Shown: positions 1 through 13,181, counted from the stretch's first letter. The stretch: 64,000 nucleotides of DNA from Patagioenas fasciata (GCF_037038585.1 NC_092525.1:24014867-24078866); one strand, 5' to 3'. The notes: generated from the sequence alone by a model not told the origin. A program made the numbers and translations.

Positions 1-3000
1 GACGTTTGCTTGGAGCCCCTCAAGGGTTTCAGTGGTGCAGGTGGCATCATCTGGGAATGTCAGACGTAACCCCGATGGTGCAGCAGGTCCTCGCAGCACG
101 CTGCTCTGCTGAAGGGTTAGCCTGGATCCAAGAGCTGCTAGAATGGTGTGTGTTAATGCAACCTGCATCACCTACCTGGTTTCTTCCACTGGAGCTGACC
201 TAAAGCATCTCTACAAGTTGTTGAGTTGTACTGAGTAGATAGATCCATGAAGTAATTTTTAAATTCTCTGAAAATCGTGTCTCAGAAGTCTCAGTTAAGG
301 CATCAAAAATGAAAAATGGAAGCGTTTTACTTTCATCTCTTTGCTTTCATTTCCCATTTGTAAAATGACAATAATACTATCATCTCATCTCATATGGGTC
401 ATTAGGAAAGATAACTTGTTTATGTGGAAGATAAAAATTCTGTCTTCGGAATGGGATTTGAATGATGTATGGCAAATAAGTCCATGGCTTCCCTCTGAAG
501 AACAGGCAGAATAATATGCAATTTAAAAATGAAAGGAATAGCTTGGGGAGTGAGCATCAGCCATTCTGGGCCCTTGGTGAGACAGATTATGAAGAGAAAT
601 ATTTTTGTCACATAATTTTAGAGCTTATGCACATGGGATGGTCAAATCTGGTGTTGTTTAGGCAGCTCGAATTCTGACCCTTTAAAACTTGGAATGTTTC
701 AGTTTCCAACCTTAGTAGTTATCTTGCTGGATTGTGCACTAAAAGTGTAAAACATACTTACTGCCATGTGCTCTGAACAACACTGCCAGTCAAAGCCAGT
801 GCTTTTTTTCCCCTGTTAAATTACTTAATGTTTCGTGTTTTTGTTCCAGCCACAGTTACTTTAGACATTTTACATGCATGGTAGTCAGATTGGTGAGAAC
901 TAACATGGGAGCTGACATATTAATGTTGCAAAGGAGAGCAGATCTGATAACGTACTGAATTATATATGGGGCTCCAGCACCTAAATGCAGGAGGCCTGGA
1001 GGCTCACGCAAGAAAGCTCGAGGGAGCTGAATGATCCAGAGCACTTGATTTTTTTGATGGTGGTTGTTCAAATAAGAAAGAGTGGAAGCTGTACAGATGG
1101 ATTTGGTCTGAAGGTCGCCTGTGGGCTCAAAGGAAATGCAGCCTCTGTGCTGTACAGATGTGTGATGAGCAAGGTCAGGAGCACAGCAGCGCCTGCTCTG
1201 AGCTGGGTTTGGGACCCTGGCCGAGAGCCCTGCTGTAGACTGCACCTTTCCTCTGATACATGTAAGCTGAACGACAGAGCAAGAGCTGGCTTTAAACCCA
1301 CATGGGTTTTGTTGGTTGAAAGCTTTTTTTTTTTCTCTCTAGGTATCTCTAGTTTGGTGTTTTGGTGGTGCAGTGTCAGGAGCAGAGTGTGTTCTGCGGG
1401 GCCGTGCACAGTGAAATCTGCTACCCTGGGATGGCCAGAGTTTGAGCCTGCAGGGAGGATGAGCTGTACCAGGAAAGCCGCATTTTCCTTGTGTGTGAGG
1501 GTGTTCGCACAATACCTTAAAGCATTTCGATCCTTTTAGTAGGACTGCCTAGACCACCTTTAAAATCCTGAATGCTTACTACTTATTGTTGTTTTTCTAG
1601 GAGAAGGCTCAGTTGGTTTGAAGCTGGATGCTTTGAAGGTTACTGAAATTTGAAAAAGCTGTTGTATTTTGTTTCCTCTGTCTGTGTACATGGGAACCCC
1701 TCCTTAAAATTACTGCAGCAGCAGTGAATACTCTCTTACAAATGGGGTGATTTGGTTGTTGTTATGTGTTCTGTGTACAGTAGGAGAGTGGCTACTGTGA
1801 AAACAATTTAAAAATGAAATCAAAAAACCTCGCAGTGGTTCAGATATCTTTTTTCCTTCTCATGTTTCATCGCAAGGAAAGAATAAGCACTAAGAAAGCA
1901 AAGGAACTGTCAGTGACAGCATGTGCTGCCCACCCTGTGCTGCGTGGCAGAAACAAAGAATTTTATTTCTGCCTCTTTTTAATGATTCACTCTACAGAAG
2001 GAGGGGGTGGCTGGCATGTCATTTTCCTTCCAAAATACTGTAGGCAATTGATTTTCAGTTCATTTGCTGACATTTATCACATAAAACATGGTTTGCTGTA
2101 GTAGTTATTAAAACCTGTTGACAACAGTGGGTCAGGTACTCATTTGCAAAAACGAGGCAGAGCAGATGCAACCCTTGCCAGCCGTGTAAAATTAGAAAGA
2201 GTTAAAGAGGTCAAATGACTTCAAAGCTGCTTTTAGACAGTGTCTACTTGTAGCTGGGTTCCTGATCCTTCTTAAGAAAGTGAAAGGCTCTTGCCAGCTG
2301 AGCACGGTAGAGGCAAGAGCAATCAATTTGTGCCAGATAATGTACGTTGATATTTCTAAGGCAGATTCAAGTCAATTTTAGAAGGGATGACTCTGGAAAA
2401 AAAGTTACATATAAACAGCTTGCCTCTGGATGCTTTGTATGGTCTCCTGTTGTGGCGGACAGCAGACCAGTTAGCTTGGGTGAGGAATTCCTCTCCTAAC
2501 TTCCCTGGCTATCCCTGTTGTGCTGCTTCTGGAGGTTTTACCCCGCTCCAGAAGCAGTGGGGCTTGATTCCAGATCCTGTCTGGAAGATGGACAAGGATT
2601 ATCCAGAGCCAGGAAGCCGCTGGAGGTCAGGGTGGATGTTTGGGGTTGGTGACAGGAGAAGGGATCAAGGGGTACACATGGGAGAGTTAATTTAGGGAGG
2701 CTGGAAAGGCTAGAAATGTATAGAGTGACTGTCCCTCATGCTGTAGGAAGAAAGAAAACCTCTGCAGGAGCTAACCTGCTTTAAATCTCAAAGAATGAAT
2801 ATGATCAAAACAATCTTCTCTGTTTCTCCTTCCCTGCAACTGTTTGCAGTATCAGATGATTTCCTGCTCATCTGCTGCCTGCTGTTACCAGTTGATTCAG
2901 TTCTGTCTGCTCTGGGACAGGCACTTTCCACCCCACCGCCCCCTCAGATCCTGCTGGTAATTCCCATTCAAAGCAGTGTGGAGTATCCCTTCCCAGAAGG

Positions 3001-3149
3001 AGACAGGGACATAGACTTAAAGAGCTTTGAGAAAGGCAGAGGGACAGAGCATGTGCCGGTGCTTGTGTATCACTCAAGGAAAATCCCTACATCCTTGTAG
3101 CTGAGTTGGTTAGAGATAGGGTGGGTGAGTGAGAATGTGAGTGGAAAAT
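1..3149. other. Non-coding sequence, probably TEDC1 intron or 5' flank
   Basis: AT-rich single-copy-looking sequence with no recognisable exon. It contains the longest open frame of the window (985-1539, plus, 184 codons), which has no recognisable domain and runs across a poly(T)/CTCTCTAG stretch that looks like a fortuitous splice acceptor. A second open patch at 2362-2479 ends in a good donor-like GTGAGG but matches nothing known of TEDC1. If the N-terminal TEDC1 exons lie upstream of the window, all of this is intron. That is an inference from the downstream exons. Confidence 0.5.
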
Positions 3150-3992
3150 GGTTTGGGACACTGAACTCAAGTTGGTGGCATCCCTCTGGGCTCAGCTTTT
3201 AGGCCAGTACTGTTTAATGTCTTATTCCTCTTATTCCTGGCGTGAATGCTGGGATGGAGCACAGCACCAGCCAGGGTGGGGGCAGTACCAACCTGGGCAT
3301 CACAGCGAAGGCACTGGAGGGCAGTGCTGCCATGCAGGGGGACTGAGCCAGGCTGGAGAAACGATCTGAGAGGAGCCTCTGGAAGCTCAGTGAGGGCTGG
3401 TGCAAAGACTTGTATCTGGGATGGAGTAACCCCTTGCAATGGAACAGGCTGGGAGCTGACTGCTTAATAAGCAGCTTTGCAAAGAAAAAACCCACAAACC
3501 AAACCCAATGCCTGGGGTCCAGGTGGAGCCAATCGTGCACCCAGGCAGCAAAGCTGACTGCATCCTGGGCTGTGTTAGCAGGAACACACCTGGCGGAGCG
3601 AAGGGGGATCCTGTCCTTCTGCCCCGCACTTGTGAGGCTGAGTGGTAGGTGTCTGGTTTGGGTTCCCTAGCACAAGGACAGTGGCACACAGGAGCAAGTC
3701 CAGTAAGGCCACTGAGGTGGCTGGGGCTAGAGCGTGGGCCAGGCTCTTCTTAGAGGTACACTGGGACAACAGACAACAGATGTGAGATGGAGCATGAGAA
3801 ATTCTAGACAGATATAATGGGGAAAAAATTGCCATGAGGGTCGTCAAACTCTGGAACCAGATCCTGGAGGAGTGATATCTTAGTCATGGTGTTCAGGACT
3901 TGCTGGACAGAGCCCTGAGCACCTTTCTTTCAGCAGGAGATTGGACTAGAGACCTCTGGAGGCCCCTTCCCACCTATGTGGTTCTGCTGGGT
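3150..3992 (+). mobile_element. CR1 LINE, 5'-truncated, plus strand
   Basis: The stretch follows the 3' end of a CR1 retrotransposon in order. First comes a decayed end of the reverse transcriptase region (TTAGGCCAGTACTGTTTAAT, 3200-3219), then the AGGCTGGAGAAACGATCTGAG block near 3352. Next are the 'ggatggagtaaccccttgcaatggaacaggctggg' type block (3419-3453) and the 'gcatcctgggctgtgttagcagg' block near 3562. The 3' UTR follows at about 3780-3992 (GTCGTCAAACTCTGGAACCAG; GAGATTGGACTAGAGACCTC; CCCCTTCCCACCTATGTGGTTCTG). Several indels and stops show it is inactive. CR1 copies are typically 5'-truncated, as here. The left boundary is approximate. Confidence 0.85.
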
Positions 3993-6900
3993 GGCTCATG
4001 GTGTTGGCACGAGACCAGCTTCTTCAGCTGACAAGCACTAGCTTGTGGTGAATCATTTAGTTGTTGAACCCTGTACTGTACCTGATTTCACTTTACCAGT
4101 GCTCCTTCTTGGGAAGGATGCTTTATTTTTTTATTACTCCAGACAGTTTTAGTGCTAAAATATTTCTTTAGATATTTTTTAAGCAAGGTGGCCTCTGGCT
4201 GCAATTAGTGTCCCATTGGAAGAACTGACAGCATTATAGAGCAACACTAAAGCAAATCATTCTACCTCATGGCATTATTACCTTGATCTGAAAATTTCCC
4301 CAGGCTGCAATTTGTCACTAATATTGCTTTCAGCTAAACTTATCCATACAAAAAAAAAAGGAGTTAATAGAGCTTCAGTTCTGAAGTTGCCATCACCATT
4401 TTTTGGGGATGAGTTATTACTTAGTACATTTTATTGACCAAGCACATGGAGTTCTTGGTCCTTGAAAAACGATGCAGTGGTTCATCACAAACTCCATAAA
4501 TTGTTGGACTTTGTAGCAGCAATATCTTCATCTCCCACACCACAAGCAAGGAAGGTATCTCTGAAACACAGTAGATAGGTACTACACTGAAGTAGGAACT
4601 GCACTATGTGGCTTGTCTGATACGAACACCTAGTTGTGATTGCCAGTGACAGCAAAACTGCTAGGATGATACTGAGTTTCACTGCTGCTTTTGCTTGTTT
4701 TATGCCACGCTTAACATAATTTGAATGCTGTGACAGTGACAATGACAGTGACATACTATAATATAATTCCACCTGAGATGATGCAGCTGGAATTAATAAG
4801 CCGGAGAGAGAAAGCTGAGGTGCTTTGTCATCCGTTGGCACTGGATCATTTTTTTTAGTGGAAGTGCTGTAACAAACCCAGTGATAGGAGCAGGTGGCTC
4901 CAGCTTGGGTGGTGCTTTGGGCTGGTGCAGGGAGGCCAGGTAGATTCTGTCTCTTGCTACGGAAAACTTTGTACCAGCGTCATATCTGGTGTCTGTAAGC
5001 TGAATGGTGACATTTTCATTTATCAGCTGGGTCAGCTGAGGCTGATATGCAGTGCCATGTGTGGTGCGAGATGTGTCTTGTCTCCATGTTCATATCAAAA
5101 TACTCTGGTCATGCTGCCTCTTCACCTTCAGAGTGAGAATTGTTACTTGCTGCCGTTCTTTGGTGATGGAGCCTGGAAGGGTCTCACTGGTCCAGCCTAG
5201 CAGATCTTAATTGGCATGTTGGGCCCTGAAGGAACAAATTGTATCTCAGGAAACAATCTGAAGGTGCGGAGCTTTAAAAGTCATAACCTGTCTTTGGAAT
5301 TGTGCCTTGAAGCTAACAGTAGCCACTAGAGAGTGCAAAGCCTCTTTGCTTCTGGACTCATTGCTGTTGTTTTCATCCAAAAGAGAAACCAGTTATCAGC
5401 TTCTAACAGAAAAGGGGCTTCAGGCTCGTGCCAAAATCTGACTGTTGATGAAGGCTGATCCTGAAGTGCCCCAGAGCTATGATGTTCTTGTGATCCCTCA
5501 CTGGGACCTCTTTAATCCCGCATTTACTGCTGCATCAAAAAGACACTTAAGCCATCCAGAAAGTCAAGCAAAACAGGATCACTGCATTCTCCAGCCTCAT
5601 GCTAGTTAAGGAAACAAACTCTGGTTAAATTCATATGTTGTAATGGCTTTGATCACAACTGAACTGTTTCTGGAAAGCTGAACTGAAATCTGCTTTTAAA
5701 GGTGAGAATGCAGCTCAGATTGGGAGTAGACTGGTAAAGGTTTTTTTTAATAGTCTTGCAAAATTAAACTCTGTGCGCAATTGGCCCATAATGTTAACTT
5801 GGCTCCACTGGCAGGTATTTTTGTTTTGTTTTGTTTTTTAATAGTGAAGGAAATAGATGTATAAAATCAGCTGTTACTCATGCTTTGCGTGTGGTCTCAG
5901 ATTTGTGGCTGTTTTTAAATATGTTTGTCGCTTAATTTAAAGGAGTGTGTTAAGAGACTAGCAGGAGAAATTAATTCATGTACAGGAGACTGTAGCAGCC
6001 TTTAAATTAGTAGTTTCTCTAGTCAATAATGTGTATTTTTAAATGTGTGAAAATACCTGCGTGCAGTGATAGGCTATGATGGCTTGTCAAAGAAGAGCTA
6101 GGCTGGGAGAAACTGTATTCATATCGAGTTGGCACGCTTTGACTAATCTGCATATTGAATAACTTCTTAAATTCATTGTTTAACATTAACATCTGTGATA
6201 ATTCTGTGTGCTGCTGGATCTCCAATGGTGGAAGATGTTCTTTGTGTTTCTTTTTATGTCTTTGGGTGAGAGCTACATTTTGTTTAACACTTAACATTTT
6301 TTTTAGTGCTTAGGGACTGTGTTTCTGTTGCGGTGGATGCTGTAAAAGCCAGCCATAGTAATGGTGAACATATGATGGTGTCCTGGGGGTGCAGGGGAAG
6401 CACCGCAGCTCTAACCCTGACGAACTGTCCCTTGAAGCAGAACTGGATGTCACTGCTCATCCAGCCTGGTCCTTGCAGCCTGGTAGGTGAAGCAGGTGAC
6501 AGGGAGGTGGCGGGCACCTGTGGGATGGTCTGCACGAGAAACGTGGTGAACTTGAACCTCCCAGCCCCTCTTCTCGCACAGAGCAGATGGGGAGGAAATA
6601 GGAGGCGTGGGAGCCTTTTATGGCCTCTGGGGCTGCCAGCCCGTGATGTGCTCGGCTGAGAAGAGAAAAGCCCTCACAGGAGGACAAGACATTGCTTGTG
6701 CACAGCTGTGCTACATAGCCCTGTATTTTGAAGAGAAAATATTAAAACTCAAAGGAAGGAAAAAAGCCAACCTCTTGACTTCGTAGGTGTTTGCAATATA
6801 GGCTGGTTTTTTTATTTTAAAAAGCATTTCTTTGGCTTTGTACAAGGATACTGTTTTTGTCTGTTCACTGCCAAAAGCAGGATAAGGATGTCAGGGAAGG

Positions 6901-9900
6901 ACACAGTAGGTGGATATAATAAGCTGGTGGCAAGAATGGATGTGATAATTAAAGAGGGAGGGTAAAGCCTAAAGAGTTAGTTCCCCTGCTGAAGTTAGCA
7001 CTCATCACACACACACACGCACACAAAGGAAATGCTCCTTCTATGACTAACACTTTTTCATGGAGTAGTAACATCCAGTGTGGAAACACAGAAACCAGGA
7101 TGTTGGAACTGTTCAGAGGTGTGGCATCAATTCTGAATTCAGATGAGTTTAAAAAGCAAATTAGAAATTGCTTGTTCCTGTTGATTTATATATGCATTTT
7201 TGTAGTCTGCTGAAAATATACAAAAATAGGCAAGTGTGTAGGGAGTAAGAAAAAGACCTGACTATGGGTAGTGCTTTGTTCTGTGTACAGCAACAGTCTG
7301 AATAAAACAGATGAATAATGGTTTTTTTTTGACATCAGCTACATGGGGGTTCTGGTTGGCAGTACAGTATGAACAGCTGTCAGGCAGTACTGTGTACAAT
7401 TTAGTGCTTTCCTTTGAAATCATTTGGATGAGATTTCTCTAAAGTAAACTGTGATTTTTTGGTACCTACTGGAAGTGCTTTAACTGAGCATATATTCAGG
7501 TGAAGGTACTTAGTACTGCCTGAAAATTTGGCTCTTGAGGTGTGTCACATTAGGCACCCTAAATTAGTGGTACCCTTGGGCAAGAAAATGTACTGTTTCT
7601 ATTCTCATTCATCTTCATCTTGGCTCTTCAAGTATAAAATTTGCACTTCAGTCTTCTTTTTCCTGATCTCTTTTTCCTGTTTTAATATGTGCCATTTCCA
7701 CAGAGAAGAATGCCAAATGGTCCATTCATTGACCTGTTCCTCTGCAAGTGAATGTCATCGCTATTACATACCAGTTCATTGCTCATCAATGTGAAAGCCG
7801 TAGTACAATTTTTATGTGCCAAATGCCTCATTTTGTTTGCTTTAAATTCCATTTTCTTTCAGTTTCATTTTAAACAGCTGTTTTCTAAATCCCTCCACAA
7901 ATAGCAATTATGTTTTATAATGATGATCTTTGTCACTTAAGTTTTTAACTAGTGGTTTGACTCCCTGCTCTCAGCAATGTGAAATTGAGGCAGCTCAACT
8001 GAAGTTCCAGTTGCAGTGGTATAAAACTGGTGTTGGCAAGTGGAAAAATCATATTTCTTGTTCTAGGTGTAGGAGTTAACGCATGTTTCCAAGCATCTGG
8101 AGTTGCAGTCGTCCACCCAAAGCTTCTCCACCCTGTGACAGTCGGGCTGCAGTGTTTCTCCTGCTCTCTCGCAATCCTCAGCGGTATTTCACAGGCAGAG
8201 AAGTGGCTCAAGTAGATATTTATTTGCCTTGTGGCTGGAGCCTGCTTGTTGCTCTGTTGGTTTTTGCTCTTCAGCTGCTTGTACTTCACACTACTCCAGC
8301 ATGACTGTCTAGTTTTCAGGCCTATTTATTTTTGCTTTAGCCTTCAAGGGGTATATGGGAATGGCTTTAACCAGCTTTGCTTCTGAAGGAATCACAGTGT
8401 GGAACTGAATCTTGGAGCACTAAGTGTGTCCACCTACAGTGTTGATTTTTTTGTTCCAGCCTGAGATGTTTATGAAATCAAGATTTTCTCTGTGGCCAGT
8501 TTGTTTTCGTGAAGGAGTCTCAAAACTTAGCCCTGCTAAAGTGCAATCTGGGCAGTATGTGCCATTTTAAACCACATTTCATCCACCTAACAGCCTGCCT
8601 GCTGAGGGACTGTCCTTTGTCTACGTTTGCTAGAAGAGTTTTGTATTGGTAGCAGAGCTGAAGCTGTATTGTCATTTGTTTATTTTGGCTGATGCTTGCT
8701 TAGGTCTGTAAAGGTTTAATCCTAGTTGTGGTTTACTTCCGGTAATGTAAATTGCGTATCTTTTTCATAAGTGTTTACCCCTTTCTTTGCATTTTTTGGA
8801 AGGAACTTCTCCACTTAACCTTTTCTCCTGCAGTTGTTAGATATTCAGAACTGGTATACAGATGACCAAAATTCAAGTTGAATAAAGCAATTTCCTGTTA
8901 AACAAATAAAAGTACTAAATAGTTTCTTGATACTTTCTCCATATAAGCTTTCATGCTAAGCCAACCCTGTCTCGAGCCTTGAGTCATACTTCAGACATGT
9001 TGGTGTTTGGAGTGAGGTTTGCAGTGATCTGGAGTCCAGTGCATTTTTCTGTCTACAACCATACGTGAATAGGTGATAAATCAGCAGCATTTTGACTCTG
9101 AGCCAAGAAACATAATTTATTGCTGAAAGACTGAGGTTTTTTTGGTCTCTCTAACAATAGGATGATTTTCCGAATATTTAGATAGACCAATTTTTGATGA
9201 AACATACTTGTGCCAGTGATATGGTAGTTGAATTATGATCTGTGGGCATCAGAGATTAAATGCTTGTTGCGGGGAGCCCTCTGGAACTGAGCCTGTGAAA
9301 AGAGTGCATTATGCTGCAAATTATTAAATATTGATTTCTGTAAGTCTACAGGCATCAATGATTTTAGCAATATGCTAGTAAATAACATGAAAAAGATTAA
9401 TATCTCAACAGAAAAGGTAATTGCAAGTATGTGTAAGTAATGATTTTGGTGCAAGTTAAGATTTGTGGATACCAGAGAAGACTCAACTTTGGCCTCTTGT
9501 TGTGTATCCAAAACCACCTAGAAGATGCGGTCACTTAGGACTTCTGTAGCTGATGTTCCCAAAGTTTCCTGAGGTCTGTGAGCTGTGCTGGATGCTGGAT
9601 GTTTGGCTTCGGAGATCACAGCCACGCATCAGAGGGCACGAGGCTTGTTCTTTATGGGGTTTGCGTTCTTGTGCATCGTTCCAAGGTTTCCTGGCAGCCT
9701 GCTCCAGAGCAGCTCAGTTAAGCACAGTTTAGCATCTATAGCAAAGCTGTTGCTTGCGAGTCGTTTGTAAAGAAACCATCACTGGTGCAATGGTTTAGAG
9801 AAGCTGTTATTGCAAAGTGTTTGCTCTCAGCATTCATTATGGAATTACTTCTCCACAGAGATTAGCAATTTGAATTTGTCATTACTTTTTCTCTCAGTGT

Positions 9901-10445
9901 AAGTATTTTAGAGCAATAACTTCCTCCAGAAGAATGAAATAAATGGATTTCATAGTCTTAATTTTGTGTCGAGGCAAAACCAGTTTTCATACATTATCCC
10001 TAAGCATCCCTTACATGTCCATATGAGGCACATTTTTTACTTGCTGCTTTGCTTTGTTCATGGGACACGATTAATGCTATTCTGCAGATACTAGTCTTAA
10101 AATTTCATTAGGAGGCATGACAACATCTGGGTCCCTAGGTCACTGAAAATGAGCAGGCAGCTGTAGTTGTAGCTTGTGAATTTGTCTTACGTTTTGAGAG
10201 GTTTATGTAGCAGCAGAAGTGGAGCTGCTCATCACATGTAAAAGCATCTCTTTGTGAACTGTTGGTGGTACTAAATGAACAAGAAAAGGTAGTGTATTTG
10301 GGGAGAACGCAGAGATACAGTTTGGGCTTTGGTTTCCTCAGTTGCAAATAGAGCTGAAATACCAACTGTGGTGTGACTGCAGTGAGTGACCTAAGAAAAA
10401 GTACGCTGTTGATCTCAAAGTCACAGCATGTGTTGTTAGTTAAAT
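3993..10445. other. Non-coding sequence, probably TEDC1 intron
   Basis: No exon, RNA gene or clear interspersed repeat was recognised apart from a short CA repeat near 7.01 kb. The plus strand is visibly T- and G-rich in much of this stretch, as is common on the coding strand of transcribed vertebrate introns. The open frames here are short and have no recognisable homology. A stretch at 5751-5811 is flanked by acceptor-like and donor-like dinucleotides, but its peptide does not fit TEDC1. Confidence 0.5.
7006..7025. repeat. (CA)n microsatellite, short
   Basis: A CA dinucleotide run interrupted once by a G (ACACACACACGCACACA). It is short and probably not very polymorphic. Confidence 0.85.
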
Positions 10446-10612
10446 CAGAGAATCACAGAATAGTTTAGGTTGCAAGGGACCATCAAAGGTCATCTGTTCT
10501 GACCCCCTGCCATGAGCAGGGACATCTTCACCCAGCTCAGGTTGCTCAGAACCCCGTCCAGCCTGGCCTGGGATGTCTCCAGGGATGGGGCATCCACCAC
10601 CTCTCTGGGAAG
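10446..10612 (-). mobile_element. CR1 LINE 3' end, minus strand
   Basis: On the plus strand this begins with AGAATCACAGAATAGTTTAG, the reverse complement of the CR1 3' terminal octamer-like repeats. It continues with GGACCATCAAAGGTCATCTG, CCCCCTGCCATGAGCAGGGA, CTCAGGTTGCTCAGAACCCC, GTCCAGCCTGGCCTGGGATG and CAGGGATGGGGCATCCACCA. These are hallmark blocks of the avian CR1 3' UTR in reverse orientation. The copy is less than 200 bp long, so it is strongly 5'-truncated. It is better preserved than the other CR1 pieces here, which suggests a younger insertion. Confidence 0.93.
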
Positions 10613-13094
10613 CTGGAGTAAAGGATGAGGTTGGGTGAAAGAAGCTGACTGGTGTAGATAGCTGTTCATTTGCCATGTGCAGGTATGTTTGAAAGCCTGT
10701 CAGCCCTGGGTCATGTAGACACTGTGCTCGTCACCAAATTCATGGCATGCAGACATAAAATCTGTTGTCCCCATCCCTGCCTTGAATATTTGTTTTTATG
10801 TTTTTTGCTAAGGTATCTCAAGGATATTTGTAGTAAATTAGTTTTTATTGTGTTCTGCTTTATTCTCTGTGCTGCAATAACATCAGAGTCTTGCAAGGCC
10901 CGTACAAAGGATGGCAGAGGATACAGCCACCCAGGAGCAAAAAGCATCAGCACACCCCCAGGGCAGAAACTGCAATGTTGGGTATTGCAGGCTGCCCAAC
11001 GCCGTCATGATGCGTTCCAGCCAGGCTGAAAACTGTCCTCCTAGGATGAGCGGTGTCGTCATCCCATTACTGATTTATGGCTGAAACGATCGTGCATGCA
11101 GTTGCTGGCCTGATATTTCCAAAGGTGGTAATACCCTAGTGGAAGTTGAGGATGCCCTAAGTAGGTGAATCAGATGAACACTTTCAAATGAACTGTTCAA
11201 GTTTTGCATCACTAATGGAGCAGTTTAAAAAAAAAAAAAAAAAAAAAAAAGACAACACAAAAAAAACCAAAATCCAAGGCTTGAGCTTAAGAGACTACCC
11301 AGAAAGTTTTGATGTTAAGGTCGGTTAACTCCAATAGATCATTTACAGGTTTGGTGAAGTTTCAGAACCATTTCCTTTCAGTTGTGGTGTGAAATTAAGT
11401 GACACATGGCTTTTTTTGACATTCTGGAGCTTTTCTAGTGAGACTAAAAGTAAGAATTATGACTGTGTTTTTACTAGGATTCTTTTTGAAGACCTAAAAT
11501 GAAGAGCTCCGCATTCCAACCTTCAGCCCTCTTTAGCTGTCACAAGGCATATTCATACTGTAATCACATGCAGCTCATGACCACATTATAAAGCTGCTTT
11601 AAAATACAGTAACTTAGCTCTTGCCTGAATGTTTAATCAACTTTTTGCTTGGGCTTTGTTGTCAGCCTCAGATCCCATAATGTAGCCCATTTGTGCCTAT
11701 AAAAAAAGGAGAAAAGAGTAAAGGAGACAAACTCATTCTTCCACCTTTCATATGCTGGCTGAGCTTGGAACTAGCGGAGTCATTGAGCATAATGCCAAGT
11801 GTGAGCTGTGCGAATAAATGTGTAATAATTGTATTTTGGATCCAGCAGTGGTTTAGAGCAAACTGCTTATAATTTCGAGCAGTTACTCTCGCAGAATGCC
11901 TTCCTTTCTTTGATTTCTTTATCTTCAAGTTATATCTGCAGAATAAAATTGCAACGTCAACTCATGCTTTGCAGTTACTTAAATTATATGTTACGTAGTA
12001 AGTCAAATAAAGCTAGCAGAAGATGGTTGTCTGTATTGGGTGGGTTTAACTGGTACTGATCTGGTCCTTATCCTTTTCCTTGAGACCATATACTGCTTCT
12101 GTGTCATCTTAAAAAGTTGCCTTTGGTGTCAGATTTGTGTTAAAATCGTTCATTTCAAATATATGGCCAGTACTGAAATGGATAAAGCTGATAAGCCCCG
12201 ATTTATACCTAATTTGTTAATCTATAATTCTTTCCAAGAACTTTTGTTTTACCGTCTCTCCATGTATGTGTGTGTACAAATGTGTGTTACGTATATATTT
12301 ATGAAAAATTTATAATTCATATAGATAGAACATAACCTCTCTCCTTCAAGTGTGCTCAGGTAAAGGGAGGATTCCTCATGCAGCAGATCAGACAATTTAT
12401 AAAATACATAACATTTTTGAAGGGATTTCTTCCATGCTATTTCAGAGCATCAGAGATCATCTCAGTGTGAGTGATCTGAATAAGTAATGAAAGGTTTGGA
12501 GGGAGGAAGCAGAGAGGAATAGAGATACTGGAGTTCTGAGCTTTTTCCAGGTGTGGGAGCAGCATGGGAAGGAGATGCATTGGATTAGTGGAGGTACCTG
12601 TATATCACAGTTGGGGTCATTGCTATTGAATGTGAGGAGACCCGGTCAAAAATAGCCCTGTAAGTTTTAGCTAAGAGAAGACTGCACGTGGCTTGGAAGA
12701 GAAGGTGTTTAGACCTTACAGCCTTGATAAATGTGAGTGGATGGACAGATTAAAAAAAAAAATACTCTTGGAGAAACATGGCTTATTTTGGTAGTCAAGA
12801 AGTGTAGCAGATTTGAAGATGGTCATGCATCTAGGCCTTAATATATCAGGATAGTTGGTCTTGATCCCTCAAAACATAATGGAAACTCACATTTATTTAT
12901 GTAAAAGCTGGGAGTATTTGTACATTTGGGGTGAGGAATAAATCACATCCTGTTTCTGCAGCTGATTTTACAATATTCTTTCTCAGTGCTGTCCCATGTA
13001 CCACCACCACTCTCTTTGTAATTGAGAACACACATCTCATTTAGTGCACAAGTGACCAATGTTACCTGATTTTCTTTCTTCTCCTTCATTCTAG
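10613..13094. other. TEDC1: Non-coding sequence, TEDC1 intron upstream of the first visible exon
   Basis: No exon was recognised. The stretch holds a 24-base poly(A) tract and ends in the polypyrimidine tract and CTAG acceptor of the TEDC1 exon at 13095. An upstream coding exon ending in phase 0 must exist, but none was identified here. The family leads one to expect a segment with a V-Q-W-L-type motif and a K-I-H-L-Y-T-like motif just before this exon. I did not find one between 1 and 13094. Confidence 0.55.
11227..11250 (+). repeat. Poly(A) tract, 24 bases
   Basis: Uninterrupted run of 24 A followed by an A-rich shoulder (GACAACACAAAAAAAACCAAAA). There is no recognisable retroposed sequence directly upstream, so it is called a simple homopolymer and not a retrogene tail. 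Confidence 0.9.
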
Positions 13095-13181
13095 CTGTTA
13101 CAGCTTCTGGAGTCTGAGACCATGCAACTAGAAGCCTTTTTGGAGTGGAAGCAACTGGAACCAGTTTATTGGCAGTGGATG
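13095..13181 (+). CDS. TEDC1: TEDC1 internal exon (first one visible)
   Basis: An 87-nt exon of 29 codons, open in phase 0. It follows a strong polypyrimidine tract ending TTCTCCTTCATTCTAG and is followed by GTAACA. The peptide begins LLQLLESETMQLEAFLEWK and ends in LEPVYWQWM. Human TEDC1, as I recall it, has a segment of the same length and pattern (LLRTLE...LEWRR...VFWQWM) running straight into DTVLD. The next exon here begins ETVLD, so the join is conserved. TEDC1 partners TEDC2 and the epsilon and delta tubulins at centrioles and is needed for stable triplet microtubules. This piece is a short amphipathic helix with a tryptophan-rich end, and no catalytic residues are expected. Upstream exons encoding the N-terminal half were not found in this window. 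The gene identity is recalled, not searched. Confidence 0.88.

Noticed and set aside
985-1539. Longest open frame (184 codons, plus), with a part reading TVKSATLGWPEFEP after a CTCTCTAG acceptor-like site, faintly like an N-terminal TEDC1 segment
   Set aside because: The resemblance needs gaps and the conserved S-R-E-L-L-L-A type core expected of TEDC1 is absent. The frame crosses a poly(T) stretch. It could be tested by alignment to bird TEDC1, but it is not supported by eye.
2362-2479. Open segment ending at a good GTGAGG donor, peptide containing LPLDALYGLLLWRTADQLAW
   Set aside because: The acceptor is poor and the peptide does not fit the TEDC1 N-terminal pattern beyond a few hydrophobic positions. 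A chance open frame is more likely.
5751-5811. Segment between TTTTTTTTAATAG and CAG-GTATTT that is open in one frame
   Set aside because: Sixty-one bases are often open by chance, and the peptide shows no TEDC1-like residues.
8015-8289. Open frames around 8.0-8.3 kb, with LQWYKTGVGKW and later hydrophobic stretches that seemed TEDC1-like or membrane-like
   Set aside because: Stops follow quickly in the relevant frame, the conserved core residues are missing, and the hydrophobic stretch appears in more than one frame because of T-rich composition.
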